Assembly (NCBI RefSeq): GCF_030813415.1
Contig: NZ_JAUSUF010000003.1
Coordinates: forward strand, 62,001 to 126,000
Origin: Eubacterium multiforme
Lineage (GTDB): Bacteria; Bacillota; Clostridia; Clostridiales; Clostridiaceae
Direction of reading: 5' to 3'
DNA length: 64,000 bases
Shown piece after piece: positions 54,607-63,434 of the stretch. A model generated the notes under the pieces. That model was not told where the DNA came from, ran no database searches, and saw nothing but the letters and a program-made list of their open reading frames with translations. The stretch's first letter is position 1, and every line of letters starts with the position of its first letter. The position numbers were made by a program, and so were the translations under genes.

Positions 54607-54981
54607 ATGAAAAAAACAATTAGCACAAAGAAAGCACCAGCAGCAATAGGACCATATTCTCAAGGAATAGCTGTTGGAAATCTAGTATATACTTCAGGAC
54701 AATTACCATTAAATCCTGAAACAGGAGTACTTGAAACAGAAATAAAAAAAGCTACTAAGCAAAGTTTAGAAAACTGTAAGGCTATATTAGAAGAAGCAGG
54801 AGCAAAGATGGAAAATGTTATTAAAGCAACTGTTTTTGTAAAAGATTTAAATGATTTTTCAGCTGTTAATGAAGTTTATGGAACATATTTTAAAGAAGAT
54901 GCACCAGCAAGAAGCTGTGTACAAATAGCAAAATTACCAAAGGATGCACCTATTGAAATTGAATTGATTGCTACAATATAA
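54607..54981 (+). CDS. ridA: RidA-family enamine/imine deaminase
   Basis: A 124-residue RidA (YjgF/YER057c) protein: KAPAAIGPYSQGIAVGNLVYTSGQLPLNPETG, then the catalytic arginine in APARSCVQIAKLPKDAPIEIELIA. RidA hydrolyses 2-aminoacrylate. Its position at the end of an operon that encodes diaminopropionate ammonia-lyase, which releases 2-aminoacrylate, is chemically consistent. It has its own AAGAGGA ribosome-binding site. Confidence 0.95.
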   Translation: MKKTISTKKAPAAIGPYSQGIAVGNLVYTSGQLPLNPETGVLETEIKKATKQSLENCKAILEEAGAKMENVIKATVFVKDLNDFSAVNEVYGTYFKEDAPARSCVQIAKLPKDAPIEIELIATI

Positions 54982-54992
54982 AGGGATACCAG

Positions 54993-55034
54993 TAAAGAAG
55001 TAGAGAGTTTATAAAATCCCTACTTCTTTATTGC
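54993..55034 (+). terminator. Terminator of the ygeY-ridA operon
   Basis: TAAAGAAGTAG pairs with CTACTTCTTTA and is followed by TTGCG with few T, so it is moderate. Confidence 0.6.
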
Positions 55035-55050
55035 GTTATAAGGTAATAGA

Positions 55051-55587
55051 ATGATTTATAAAAATATTTTTTTAACAGGAGAAAGAAATTGTGGTAAAAG
55101 TACTTTAATAAATAATATTTTAAGTGAAATAAAATTAGAGTATAGAGGGTATAAGACATTACCATATTACATAGATAATGATGAGATGGGATACTATTTA
55201 AGAGGTCTTTTTAAAGATGAAAATTTAAAAGGAGTTATATCAGTAAAGGTTAAAGAAAATAAGGTAGTACCAATTATAGATACTTTTGATTTTATGGGAA
55301 CTTATATATTAAGAAAAAGTATAGAGGATAAAAATTCTAATATTATAATTTTAGATGAAATAGGATTTTTAGAAAATAAATCAGAAAAATTTAAAAATGA
55401 AATATATAATTGTTTAAGCTCTAAAAAGTTTGTTTTAGGAGTTTTAAAGAAAAAAGATACTGAATTTTTAAATGGTATAAAAGATAGACAAGATACACTA
55501 GTAATAAACATAGAAAATATTTCTTATGATGATAGAGATATTTTAAAAGAAGAATTAGTTAGATTATTAAAGGATAAAAATAATTAA
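55051..55587 (+). CDS. THEP1-like P-loop nucleotidase
   Basis: A 178-residue P-loop protein. Walker A is LTGERNCGKSTLINN near residues 8-22, and Walker B IIILDEIGFLE near 99-109. The size, the opening, and RQDTLVINIE near the end suggest the THEP1/NTPase family. The molecular role is unknown. It is just upstream of a FecCD-type ABC transporter and downstream of Mo hydroxylase genes, so it may act in metal or cofactor handling. That is inferred only from position. No clear GGAGG precedes the ATG at 55051 (TAAGGT is present). Confidence 0.75.
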   Translation: MIYKNIFLTGERNCGKSTLINNILSEIKLEYRGYKTLPYYIDNDEMGYYLRGLFKDENLKGVISVKVKENKVVPIIDTFDFMGTYILRKSIEDKNSNIIILDEIGFLENKSEKFKNEIYNCLSSKKFVLGVLKKKDTEFLNGIKDRQDTLVINIENISYDDRDILKEELVRLLKDKNN

Positions 55588-55609
55588 ATATTAAATAGGG
55601 GGAATAACA

Positions 55610-56644
55610 ATGAGGAGAATGAAAAAGTTTACTGCCATTATGATAGCCATAATGATGTCACTTACTCTTTTTACAGGGTGCTTTAATAAAGACAAGGCAA
55701 GTAGTAATAATAAAACAATAGAGGTTGAGGACCAATTAGGAAGAAAAGTAAAGGTAAAAAGTGATGCTAAAAGAATAATTTCAAGTTATTATATTTCAAC
55801 TTCAATTCTTGTAAGTTTAGGTGCACAAGATCAAGTAGTTGGTATTGAAGGAAAGGCAAAAACTAGAGAATTATATAAAAAAGCAGCTAAGGAATTTTTA
55901 AAATTACCAGCTGTTGGTTCAGGAAAAGAAATAAATGTAGAGGAATGTATGAAGCTAAAACCAGATGTAGTTATTATTCCTACTAGGCTAAAGAGATTTA
56001 TACCACAGTTTGAAAAATTAAATATACCAGTTATTGCAATAGAACCAGAAACATTAGATGCTTTTAACAAATCAGTAGAGCTAATTGGAAAAGTTTCAGG
56101 AAAAGAAGCAAGAAGTAAGGAACTTTTAAAGTATTATGATGATACTCTTAATAGAGTTAAAGACATGACAAAGGATATTAAAAGTAAACCTAAAGTTTAT
56201 GTAGGTGGAAGTAATAATATACTAAGAACTTGCACATCAAAAATGTATCAAAATTATATGATTGATATTGCTGGAGGTAAGAACGTAACAGAAAATATAA
56301 ATGAAGGTTATTGGACTAATATATCAGCAGAGCAATTAATAAAATATAATCCAGATGTTATCTATATAGTAGGATATGCAAAGTACACAGTAAAAGATGT
56401 ATTAAATGATTCAAGACTAAAGGGTGTAAAAGCAATTAAAGATAAAAAGGTATATGTTTTCCCATCAAAATTAGAGCCATGGGATTATCCAACACCATCT
56501 TCAATTTTAGGAATACTTTGGATAGTTAATAATCTTCATAGTGATAAATTATCAACTGAACAGTTTGAAAAGGATGCTAAAGAATTCTATAAGAAATTTT
56601 ACAATATAGATGTAACAAATAAGGAAATAGGAATAGGAAAATAA
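55610..56644 (+). CDS. FecCD-type ABC transporter binding lipoprotein, possible oxyanion binder
   Basis: A 344-residue TroA-like class III binding protein. The signal peptide ends at the lipobox SLTLFTGCF (Cys near 24). The binding domain begins EVEDQLGRKVKVKSDAKRIIS and has VGIEGKAKT, KLKPDVVIIP and LIKYNPDVIYIVGYA. The family carries siderophores, haem, cobalamin, or molybdate/tungstate (H. influenzae MolA). The Mo enzymes next door make molybdate or tungstate plausible, but iron chelates cannot be ruled out. AGGGGGAAT precedes the ATG. Confidence 0.8.
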   Translation: MRRMKKFTAIMIAIMMSLTLFTGCFNKDKASSNNKTIEVEDQLGRKVKVKSDAKRIISSYYISTSILVSLGAQDQVVGIEGKAKTRELYKKAAKEFLKLPAVGSGKEINVEECMKLKPDVVIIPTRLKRFIPQFEKLNIPVIAIEPETLDAFNKSVELIGKVSGKEARSKELLKYYDDTLNRVKDMTKDIKSKPKVYVGGSNNILRTCTSKMYQNYMIDIAGGKNVTENINEGYWTNISAEQLIKYNPDVIYIVGYAKYTVKDVLNDSRLKGVKAIKDKKVYVFPSKLEPWDYPTPSSILGILWIVNNLHSDKLSTEQFEKDAKEFYKKFYNIDVTNKEIGIGK

Positions 56645-56648
56645 GAGT

Positions 56649-57638
56649 ATGAAAATAAAGAAACTGACAATATTAAGTATAATTATTTTAATTATATTAG
56701 CAATAATATCATTATGCATAGGAAGATATGACCTTGGAATAAAGGATGCAATAAGAATATTATTTGGAAATGCAAAGGATGCAATTGAATATAATCTTTT
56801 ATTTAACATAAGATTACCAAGGGTAATATTAGTTGTAGTTAGTGGTGCTGCATTAGCTTTGTCAGGAATGGTTTTTCAGAGCATATTTCAAAACCCATTA
56901 ATATCTCCAGATGTTTTAGGAGTTACTTCAGGGTGTTCATTAGGGGCTGCAATAGGAATAGTATTCCTAGCAGCCTCTAGTTCAATAATTCAAATGCTAT
57001 CTTTTTTATTTGGAATAGGTTCAGTTATATTTTCCTTAATATTATCAAGGAAGATGAGAAGTAATAGGATTTTAGCTTTAGTTATTTCAGGAATTGTTAC
57101 AGGGGCACTTACATCATCACTTATTATGATAATAAAGTATTTTGCAGATCCTTATAAAGACCTTCCAGCCATAGAATTTTGGTTAATGGGTGGTTTTTAT
57201 AACAGTAGTTGGAGTAATTTAAAAAGTGTAATTCCACTAGTGGCATTATCAACAATAGTTTTATTTTTATTTAGGTGGAGATTAAAGGTATTAACTATGG
57301 GGGATGATCAAGCAACCCTTTTAGGAGTTAATGTTAAAGTAGTTAGAATTATTTCTATATTTGCATCAACTTTATTAGTTTCTTCAGTTGTTTCAGTGGC
57401 AGGTGTAATAAGCTGGATAGGACTTTTATCACCTCATATAGTTAAATCCATTGCAAAGGATGATATAACAAAAATAATTCCATTAACTATGATGGTGGGA
57501 GCTATAATAATGCTAATTGCAGATACTCTTGCAAGAAGTATAACAACAACTGAAATTCCAATAAGTATACTTACATCATTAGTTGGAGCTCCATTTTTAG
57601 TTTATATATTTAATAAAAAAGGAAGTGTTATGAGATAA
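56649..57638 (+). CDS. FecCD-family ABC transporter permease
   Basis: A 329-residue permease with about ten helices. NIRLPRVILVVVSGAALALSGMVFQSIFQNPLISPDVLGVTSG near residues 50-95 is the FecCD/BtuC signature. SVAGVISWIGLLSPHIVKSI near 255-275 is the ATPase-contact loop. The gene starts four bases after the binding protein and overlaps the ATPase gene by one base, so the three are one operon. Cargo as for the binding protein. Confidence 0.9.
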   Translation: MKIKKLTILSIIILIILAIISLCIGRYDLGIKDAIRILFGNAKDAIEYNLLFNIRLPRVILVVVSGAALALSGMVFQSIFQNPLISPDVLGVTSGCSLGAAIGIVFLAASSSIIQMLSFLFGIGSVIFSLILSRKMRSNRILALVISGIVTGALTSSLIMIIKYFADPYKDLPAIEFWLMGGFYNSSWSNLKSVIPLVALSTIVLFLFRWRLKVLTMGDDQATLLGVNVKVVRIISIFASTLLVSSVVSVAGVISWIGLLSPHIVKSIAKDDITKIIPLTMMVGAIIMLIADTLARSITTTEIPISILTSLVGAPFLVYIFNKKGSVMR

Positions 57639-58414
57639 TGGAGCACTTAGAAGTATCAAATTTAAAGGTATCTTATGGAGAGAAAACTGTACTTGATAAT
57701 GTTAATTTACAATTAAATAAAGGGGAAGTCACTATACTTTTAGGCTTAAATGGTGCAGGTAAAACAACTCTTTTAAAGTCTATTTCAGGATTAACTCATA
57801 TAGACAATGGAGAGATAGTTTATGATAATAAAAATATTTTAAAACTAAAAAGTAAGGATAAAGGAAAGTTAATAGCATACATTCCACAGCACATTCACAC
57901 AAATCAAAACTATACTGTGGAAGATATTATTTTAATGGGGATAACTCCTTATTTAGGGACTTTTCAAATGCCAAGTAAGGAACATTATGAATTAGTAAAT
58001 GAAATATTAAAGGAATTAAATATCAGCCATTTAAAAAATAAGGAAATTGGAGAATTAAGTGGTGGCGAAAGAAGAATGGTTTATTTAGGAAGAATTTTAA
58101 TTCAAAAATGTAGTATTTTACTTCTAGATGAACCAAATACTTTTTTAGATTATGTAAAACAGCATGACTTTTTTATATTTATAAAGGATTTTATAAAAAG
58201 GAAAAATTTAATTACCTTAATTACACTTCATGATATTAATTTGGCTTTAAGGTATGGAGATAGAATTGTAATTTTAAATAATAATAAAATAGTAGATGTT
58301 GTTGAATGTAATAAAGAAGGATATGAAAAGAAATTTATACACTTAATTGAAAAGGTATATGAAAGAAAGTTTCAATTACATTATACAGATAAAGGTCCTA
58401 TGGTAATATTTTAA
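57638..58414 (+). CDS. ABC transporter ATPase (FecE/BtuD/MolC type)
   Basis: A 258-residue ATPase. Walker A is LLGLNGAGKTTLLK, the Q loop AYIPQHIHTNQNYTVEDIILMG, signature LSGGERRMV, Walker B SILLLDEPNTFLD and H loop TLHDINLALRYGDR. It completes the class III importer. The start overlaps the stop of the permease. A terminator follows at 58423. Confidence 0.93.
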   Translation: MEHLEVSNLKVSYGEKTVLDNVNLQLNKGEVTILLGLNGAGKTTLLKSISGLTHIDNGEIVYDNKNILKLKSKDKGKLIAYIPQHIHTNQNYTVEDIILMGITPYLGTFQMPSKEHYELVNEILKELNISHLKNKEIGELSGGERRMVYLGRILIQKCSILLLDEPNTFLDYVKQHDFFIFIKDFIKRKNLITLITLHDINLALRYGDRIVILNNNKIVDVVECNKEGYEKKFIHLIEKVYERKFQLHYTDKGPMVIF

Positions 58415-58422
58415 AAATAATT

Positions 58423-58475
58423 ACAATAACAAAGCCATTTTCAGAGATTTATGGCTTTATTATTGTACATTTTTA
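58423..58475 (+). terminator. Terminator of the FecCD-type operon
   Basis: ACAATAACAAAGCCAT pairs with ATGGCTTTATTATTGT, one mismatch, followed by ACATTTTTAT. Confidence 0.8.
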
Positions 58476-58559
58476 TAGTGTAAATTCTCTGTTAATTTAA
58501 TTGCTACTAAATAGCTATCTAAATTAAATTTTACAAAGGATAATTTTTAATTAATATTT

Positions 58560-59447
58560 TTAAGATAAATCCATTTTAGATTTTAAGCAAAAATCAATGA
58601 ATTGCTTAATAACAGGAGTTATAAAAGCAGACTTTTTTTGAATTAAATAGATTTTTCGCTCCCATTTTTTAGCATTTCCTGGAAGAGGAAAAGTTTTTAT
58701 ATTTTCAACATGTTCAGTTGCAGATTTTGGAACAATTGCTATTCCTAAATTTGCCTCTACAAGTCCAATAATACTTGCAATTTCTAAACCATCATAAGAA
58801 GATAAAGTTATTCCAGCTGAAGATAGAGCATTTTCAATTAAATCTCTTGAATAGGTTTGTTTTGCAAAGTGAAAAAATGTTTCTCCAGAAATATCATCAA
58901 AGGTAATATGATTCTTTTTTGATAAATGATGTTTGTTGGAAACTATAAATACAAGTTCCTCTGTAAATAGAGGACTGTATATTAAATCAGAATCTTTTTT
59001 AAATACAGGAGAAATACCAATATCAGTAGTTCCTCTAACTAACTCTTTATGAATTACCTTACTATCAGATTCTTTTAAATATAAATGATTATTAGGATAA
59101 ATTGATTTATAAGCTTTTAATAGTTTAGGTATATATTGAAGACCTAAAGTAGGAACAAAGGAAACTGTTATTTCACCCTTATCAGGATTAGCTATATTAT
59201 TTAAATGTTTTTTAGTTTTTTCTAGTTTGTTAACTAAATCATTTGCAGTATCTAAGAAAATTTCTCCAAATTTATTAAGCTGCACATTTCTATTGACCCT
59301 ATCAAAAAGAGGAACACCTAATTCATCTTCTAAATTTGAAATTGATCGACTTAATGCAGATTGAGATAATGAAAGTTTTTCAGCAGATTTTGTTATATGT
59401 TGAATTTTAGCAGTAACTATAAAATATTTTAATTGATTAAAATCCAT
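58560..59447 (-). CDS. LysR-family transcriptional regulator
   Basis: A 295-residue LysR regulator. The N-terminal helix-turn-helix is QLKYFIVTAKIQHITKSAEKLSLSQSALSRSISNLEDELGVPLFDR. The effector domain (about 90-290) begins with GEITVSFVPTLGLQYIPKLL. It is transcribed divergently from the EamA transporter gene, its likely target. AAGGAGATG precedes the ATG on the minus strand. Confidence 0.93.
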   Translation of the reverse strand: MDFNQLKYFIVTAKIQHITKSAEKLSLSQSALSRSISNLEDELGVPLFDRVNRNVQLNKFGEIFLDTANDLVNKLEKTKKHLNNIANPDKGEITVSFVPTLGLQYIPKLLKAYKSIYPNNHLYLKESDSKVIHKELVRGTTDIGISPVFKKDSDLIYSPLFTEELVFIVSNKHHLSKKNHITFDDISGETFFHFAKQTYSRDLIENALSSAGITLSSYDGLEIASIIGLVEANLGIAIVPKSATEHVENIKTFPLPGNAKKWERKIYLIQKKSAFITPVIKQFIDFCLKSKMDLS

Positions 59448-59578
59448 ATTAGCATCTCCTTTTAATGTATAAAATGCATTATAATATTCGAATTTATGAT
59501 TTGTTTATCTATATATTAAATTATACAATAAAAAAAGATAAGAAATAAAATAAAAAAAGAGATAAGGTGTTATTTGTT
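59448..59578. promoter_or_regulatory. Divergent control region of LysR and EamA genes
   Basis: Contains short dyads AATGCATT (59473-59480) and ATTCGAAT (59486-59493), candidate LysR half-sites. The evidence is weak. Confidence 0.35.
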
Positions 59579-60547
59579 ATGAAAAAGGGATGCTTCTTAA
59601 TTATTGTCTCAACTATATTATTTAGTTCAATGGAGATTAGCATTAAATTATCTGGATCAATGTTTAATCCAGTACAAATGAATTTTTTAAGATTTTTTAT
59701 TGGTGGAATAATACTTCTACCTATAGCAATTTCAAGGCTTAGAAAAGAAAATACTTGGTTGATGAAAAGAGATATACCGTTTTTTGCCCTTACAGGTTTT
59801 TTATGCATAATAATCAGTATGACTTTCTTTCAACTTGCTATAAGTTATACAAAGGCTTCAATTGTAGCTATTTTATTTAGTTGCAATCCTGTAGTGCTTC
59901 TTATATTAACAGCTATATTTCTTAAAGAAAAGTTATCAACTTCTATAGTTATTTCAATACTTGTAAGTTTATTAGGAGTAGTTTTTATTATTAATCCATT
60001 TGAACTATCTCATCCTTTAGGAATAGTTCTTGCTTTAATGTCAGCTATTAGTTTTGCTGCATATAGCGTTGTTTGCCGTTATGGTACAAAAAAATATTTT
60101 TATGATGGGATAGTACTTACAGTTTTCACATTTATAATAGGAAGTTTGGAATTACTTGGATTGATTTTAATATCTCATATTCAAAGTGTATCAAGATTTT
60201 TAATTAGCATGAATTTAAGTCAATTTGCTAATATTCCAGTATTTAAAGGAATCAATACTGGTTCATTACCTATGCTTTTATATTTAGGAATAGGAGTAAC
60301 AGGTATAGGATTTTGTTGCTACTTCTTAGCAATGGATGAGGTTGGAGTTTCACTTTCTTCACTGATTTTCTTTATAAAACCAGCATTAGCTCCAATATTT
60401 GCCCTTATGATACTTAATGAAGTTATTCATTTAAATACTATTATTGGAATAGTAATAATTTTAATTGGTTCTGTAATAACATTTATGGCCAATTTAAAAA
60501 CATCAAAAAATAATGAAATTAATGTAATTATGGAAGAAGAAAGGTGA
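59579..60547 (+). CDS. EamA/DMT-superfamily transporter
   Basis: A protein of about 322 residues with ten helices in two EamA repeats. SSMEISIKLSGSMFNPVQMNFLRFFIGGIILLPIA in the first repeat and the SFAAYSVVCRYGTKKYF start of the second are typical of drug/metabolite transporters. The substrate is unknown. AAGGTG precedes the ATG at 59579; an in-frame GTG at 59567 is part of that site. It overlaps the region just upstream of the stress-protein gene. Confidence 0.88.
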   Translation: MKKGCFLIIVSTILFSSMEISIKLSGSMFNPVQMNFLRFFIGGIILLPIAISRLRKENTWLMKRDIPFFALTGFLCIIISMTFFQLAISYTKASIVAILFSCNPVVLLILTAIFLKEKLSTSIVISILVSLLGVVFIINPFELSHPLGIVLALMSAISFAAYSVVCRYGTKKYFYDGIVLTVFTFIIGSLELLGLILISHIQSVSRFLISMNLSQFANIPVFKGINTGSLPMLLYLGIGVTGIGFCCYFLAMDEVGVSLSSLIFFIKPALAPIFALMILNEVIHLNTIIGIVIILIGSVITFMANLKTSKNNEINVIMEEER

Positions 60548-60552
60548 GAATA

Positions 60553-60975
60553 ATGTTTTATCATCATATTTTAGTTCCTTATGATGGATCTATTCAATCA
60601 GAAAAAGCATTAAATGATGCTATACAATTAACAAAAGCTGATGAAGGCATAACTCTTGAAGTAATTTATGTAAGGTATATGCCAGAAAGTCAATTTTTAG
60701 ATGAAGATACTTATAATGAAATAAGTGAAAAATTAAATGAAAGAGAAGAAAAAATTTTTGCTAAGGTTTCTTATAAAATTAGTCAATTTGCTAATAGTAA
60801 GATTACAAAAAAATTTGGATATCCATCTGAAGTTATATTAAACCACATTAAGAATACTAATATAGATTTAGTTATTATTGGACAAAGTGGTATAGGTGGA
60901 ATAAAACATTTTTTTGGAAGTGTTAGTCATAGAATAATTCATGAATGTAAAGTTCCTATTTTAGTTATAAAATAA
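60553..60975 (+). CDS. Universal stress protein (UspA family)
   Basis: A protein of about 140 residues. HHILVPYDGSIQSEKALNDAIQL at the N terminus and the ATP-binding GQSGIGGIKHFFGSVSHRIIHECKVPILVIK at the C terminus match the G-2x-G-9x-G(S/T) motif of ATP-binding UspA proteins. GAAAGGTGA precedes ATG 60553, and the gene starts five bases after the EamA stop, so the two form an operon. Confidence 0.93.
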   Translation: MFYHHILVPYDGSIQSEKALNDAIQLTKADEGITLEVIYVRYMPESQFLDEDTYNEISEKLNEREEKIFAKVSYKISQFANSKITKKFGYPSEVILNHIKNTNIDLVIIGQSGIGGIKHFFGSVSHRIIHECKVPILVIK

Positions 60976-61194
60976 TTAAATTTAAAAATAAGAAGTAATT
61001 ATTTTGAAAAAATATGACTTTTAGTCAATAAAGTAAATTTACTATTAACGATTATGGCTAATTGTTGATAAAAAGCCAAAAAAGAAATATAATGGAATAT
61101 ATTGGAGGAGAATTTAATTTTATTAAATATTCTCTAATAATTATTCCGAAACTTAGTATTACTCAATATTATTATTTATTGAAGAGGTGATTTT

Positions 61195-62580
61195 ATGGAT
61201 ATTAAAGATACCATAGAGAAAAGTACAAAAGAGTCTATTATAAAGGCTGGAATTAAATTACTGGAAAAGAATCCTGAAGATAATGTTGACAAAATATTTA
61301 ATGTAATACGTAAGGGTATAAGAGATGAGTATTCTAAGCAAGGAATTGATGATATACAGAAGTATTATAACGAAGTACCATCAATACATGATTTTATTCA
61401 GGACATTCTTATACATACAAACAAAAATTGTTTAAGCAAATTTTTTGCGAATTTTGTTGGTAATGCTACTTGGTATGGTGTACCAAAGAGAGCTAAAATG
61501 GGAAAATTATATGACACTAAAGTACCTTATACAATATTAATAAGTCCATCAATGAGATGCAATTTAAGGTGTACAGGTTGTTATGCTGCAAATTATAGTA
61601 AAAAGGATGATATTCCTTTTGAAGAAGTTGATAGACTGGTAAAGGAAGCTAGAGATCTTGGAATTTATTATATTATAATATTAGGTGGAGAACCATTTTT
61701 TAATGAATATATGTTAGACATATATGAAAAATATAATGATGTATATTTTACTCCATTTACAAATGGAACATTATTTGATGAAAAATTAGCAGATAGACTT
61801 GCAAAGTTAGGTAATGTTATGCCTATGTTTTCATTAGAAGGATTTAAAGAAGAAACTGATGGCAGAAGAGGCGAAGGTGTATTTGATGCTGTTATGAAGG
61901 GCATGGATTTATTAAGAGAAAAGGGAATACCTTTTGGAGTTTCTTCAGCTACTGGAAGAATGAATGTAGATACAGTTACTTCAGATAAATTTATAGACAT
62001 GATAATAGAAAAAGGTGCTAGAATGATTTGGTACTTCATGTTTATGCCAGTAGGAGAGGATCCTATTAAAGATATGGAACTTATGTTAACTCCAGAGCAA
62101 AGATTAATGCTTGGAAAAAGATCTAGAAAAATAAGAAAAACTAAAAAAATATTCTCAATAGATTTCTTTAATGATGCTCCTTATGTTGGAGGTTGTATTG
62201 CAGGAAAATTCTATTGCCATATAAATTCAAAAGAAGATGTAGAACCTTGTATTTTCTCACATTTTTCAACTGATAATGTAAAGGGAAGACCTCTTATAGA
62301 AGTATTCCAAACTCCTTATTTTAAAGAATTAAGGAAGAGACAACCATATAACAACAATTTATTAAGACCTTGTCCTATGGTTGATAATCCAGAAAAAATA
62401 AGAGAAATAGTTAAAGTTACAGGTGCAAAACCTACTCATCCTAGTGCTAATTTAATGGTTACTGATAAAGAGTTTATGGATAAATTAGATAAATTGGCGG
62501 AAGATTTTAGTGGACCAGCAGAAGAAGCCTTTAAAGAGGAATTTAATGGAACAGGTAACTATGAATTCTCAAAGGGCTAA
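61195..62580 (+). CDS. Radical SAM protein of unknown function
   Basis: A 461-residue enzyme. The [4Fe-4S]-AdoMet motif is MRCNLRCTGCYAANYS near residues 121-136 (CX3CX2C), followed by IIILGGEPFF. Further cysteines at CIAGKFYCHINSKEDVEPCIF and LLRPCPMVD could hold an auxiliary cluster, as in SPASM-type proteins. A helical N-terminal domain of about 110 residues precedes the barrel. No RiPP precursor, cofactor or tRNA genes are next to it, so the substrate is not known. GAAGAGGTG precedes the ATG. A terminator follows. Confidence 0.88.
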   Translation: MDIKDTIEKSTKESIIKAGIKLLEKNPEDNVDKIFNVIRKGIRDEYSKQGIDDIQKYYNEVPSIHDFIQDILIHTNKNCLSKFFANFVGNATWYGVPKRAKMGKLYDTKVPYTILISPSMRCNLRCTGCYAANYSKKDDIPFEEVDRLVKEARDLGIYYIIILGGEPFFNEYMLDIYEKYNDVYFTPFTNGTLFDEKLADRLAKLGNVMPMFSLEGFKEETDGRRGEGVFDAVMKGMDLLREKGIPFGVSSATGRMNVDTVTSDKFIDMIIEKGARMIWYFMFMPVGEDPIKDMELMLTPEQRLMLGKRSRKIRKTKKIFSIDFFNDAPYVGGCIAGKFYCHINSKEDVEPCIFSHFSTDNVKGRPLIEVFQTPYFKELRKRQPYNNNLLRPCPMVDNPEKIREIVKVTGAKPTHPSANLMVTDKEFMDKLDKLAEDFSGPAEEAFKEEFNGTGNYEFSKG

Positions 62581-62616
62581 AGAAAGTATATAAAATTAAA
62601 AATTTTTAATATAATG

Positions 62617-62671
62617 AAGAATTATCTAAAAAGTATATGAAATCTACGCTTTTAGATAATTCTTTTATTTT
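62617..62671 (+). terminator. Terminator of the radical SAM gene
   Basis: AAGAATTATCTAAAAAG pairs with CTTTTAGATAATTCTT and is followed by TTATTTT. Confidence 0.8.
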
Positions 62672-62811
62672 AAGTTATGTTTTAAAATTTTATTTATTAA
62701 AATTAATATTTAATTAAAATATATCTATTTTAGATTGTCTTTGTTGAAGAAATTTTGTTATGGAGTATACTAATAAGTAGCATAATAATTACAGATAATA
62801 CGGAGGAAGAT

Positions 62812-63123
62812 ATGAATAGTTTTGAATTATATAAGGATATTATAAACTTATATAGAGAAGTAGATTTAGAATGCAATCTTAAACTAGATGATGTACTTAA
62901 GAAAATCAATAACAAAGGAACAATTACCACAGTTAAAGAGGTTATTAGAGAATTAGATAATAATGAATTAGAAGTTTTAGCTAAATGTGGAAGATTAGAT
63001 TTGTCATTAGAAAATTTAATATTAGATGAAAAATATAGGTATTTATTTAATGAGGAAGATATAGAAATTTGTAAGGAAAGATTAAATAAATATAAAAATA
63101 TAGAAAATAAAGATGAAGAATAA
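62812..63123 (+). CDS. Small acidic helical protein, unknown
   Basis: A 103-residue, Glu/Asp/Lys-rich protein with no membrane segment. It is probably all helical, with a VIRELDNNELEVLAKCGRLDLSLENLILDEKYR stretch seen in part as leucine heptads. ATG 62812 has CGGAGGAAG upstream; a longer frame from 62755 has no ribosome-binding site. Not recognised. It is set apart by terminators on both sides. Confidence 0.7.
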   Translation: MNSFELYKDIINLYREVDLECNLKLDDVLKKINNKGTITTVKEVIRELDNNELEVLAKCGRLDLSLENLILDEKYRYLFNEEDIEICKERLNKYKNIENKDEE

Positions 63124-63171
63124 AAAATGGATTATTAAACTAAATATTTAGTTTAATAATCCATTTTTTTA
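63123..63171 (+). terminator. Rho-independent terminator
   Basis: AAAAATGGATTATTAAACTA pairs with TAGTTTAATAATCCATTTTT over a perfect long stem, followed by T. Confidence 0.9.
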
Positions 63172-63434
63172 TGTAATATTTTAATTGAAAATAGACTTAT
63201 ATTATTAAAAAATTGAAAATTTTATAATTAAATATATTTTAAAATTAAAAAAAACTATAAATTTGATAGAAGGTGTAATAAAATATTACAAATATGAATA
63301 AAGTGTTAAAAATATATTGAAAATGTAAATAAAATATTATATTATTTTAAACAAGATATAAATTAATTAAAAAAACATAAAAAACTAAGATTGTTTAATC
63401 TAAATATTAGGGAAGATAGGAGTGAAAGTAACTA
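63172..63434 (+). promoter_or_regulatory. Upstream region of the DUF969 gene with repeated dyad
   Basis: An AT-rich leader of about 260 bases. GTAATA-AAA-TATTAC (63275-63289) is a perfect dyad and GTAAATAAAATATTA (63325-63339) a near copy 50 bases on. They could be two operators. No gene is seen in this stretch. Confidence 0.4.

Noticed and set aside
32697..54981. Recently acquired genomic island
   Set aside because: No integrase, transposase, attachment repeats or tRNA border was seen and base composition is like that of the neighbours.
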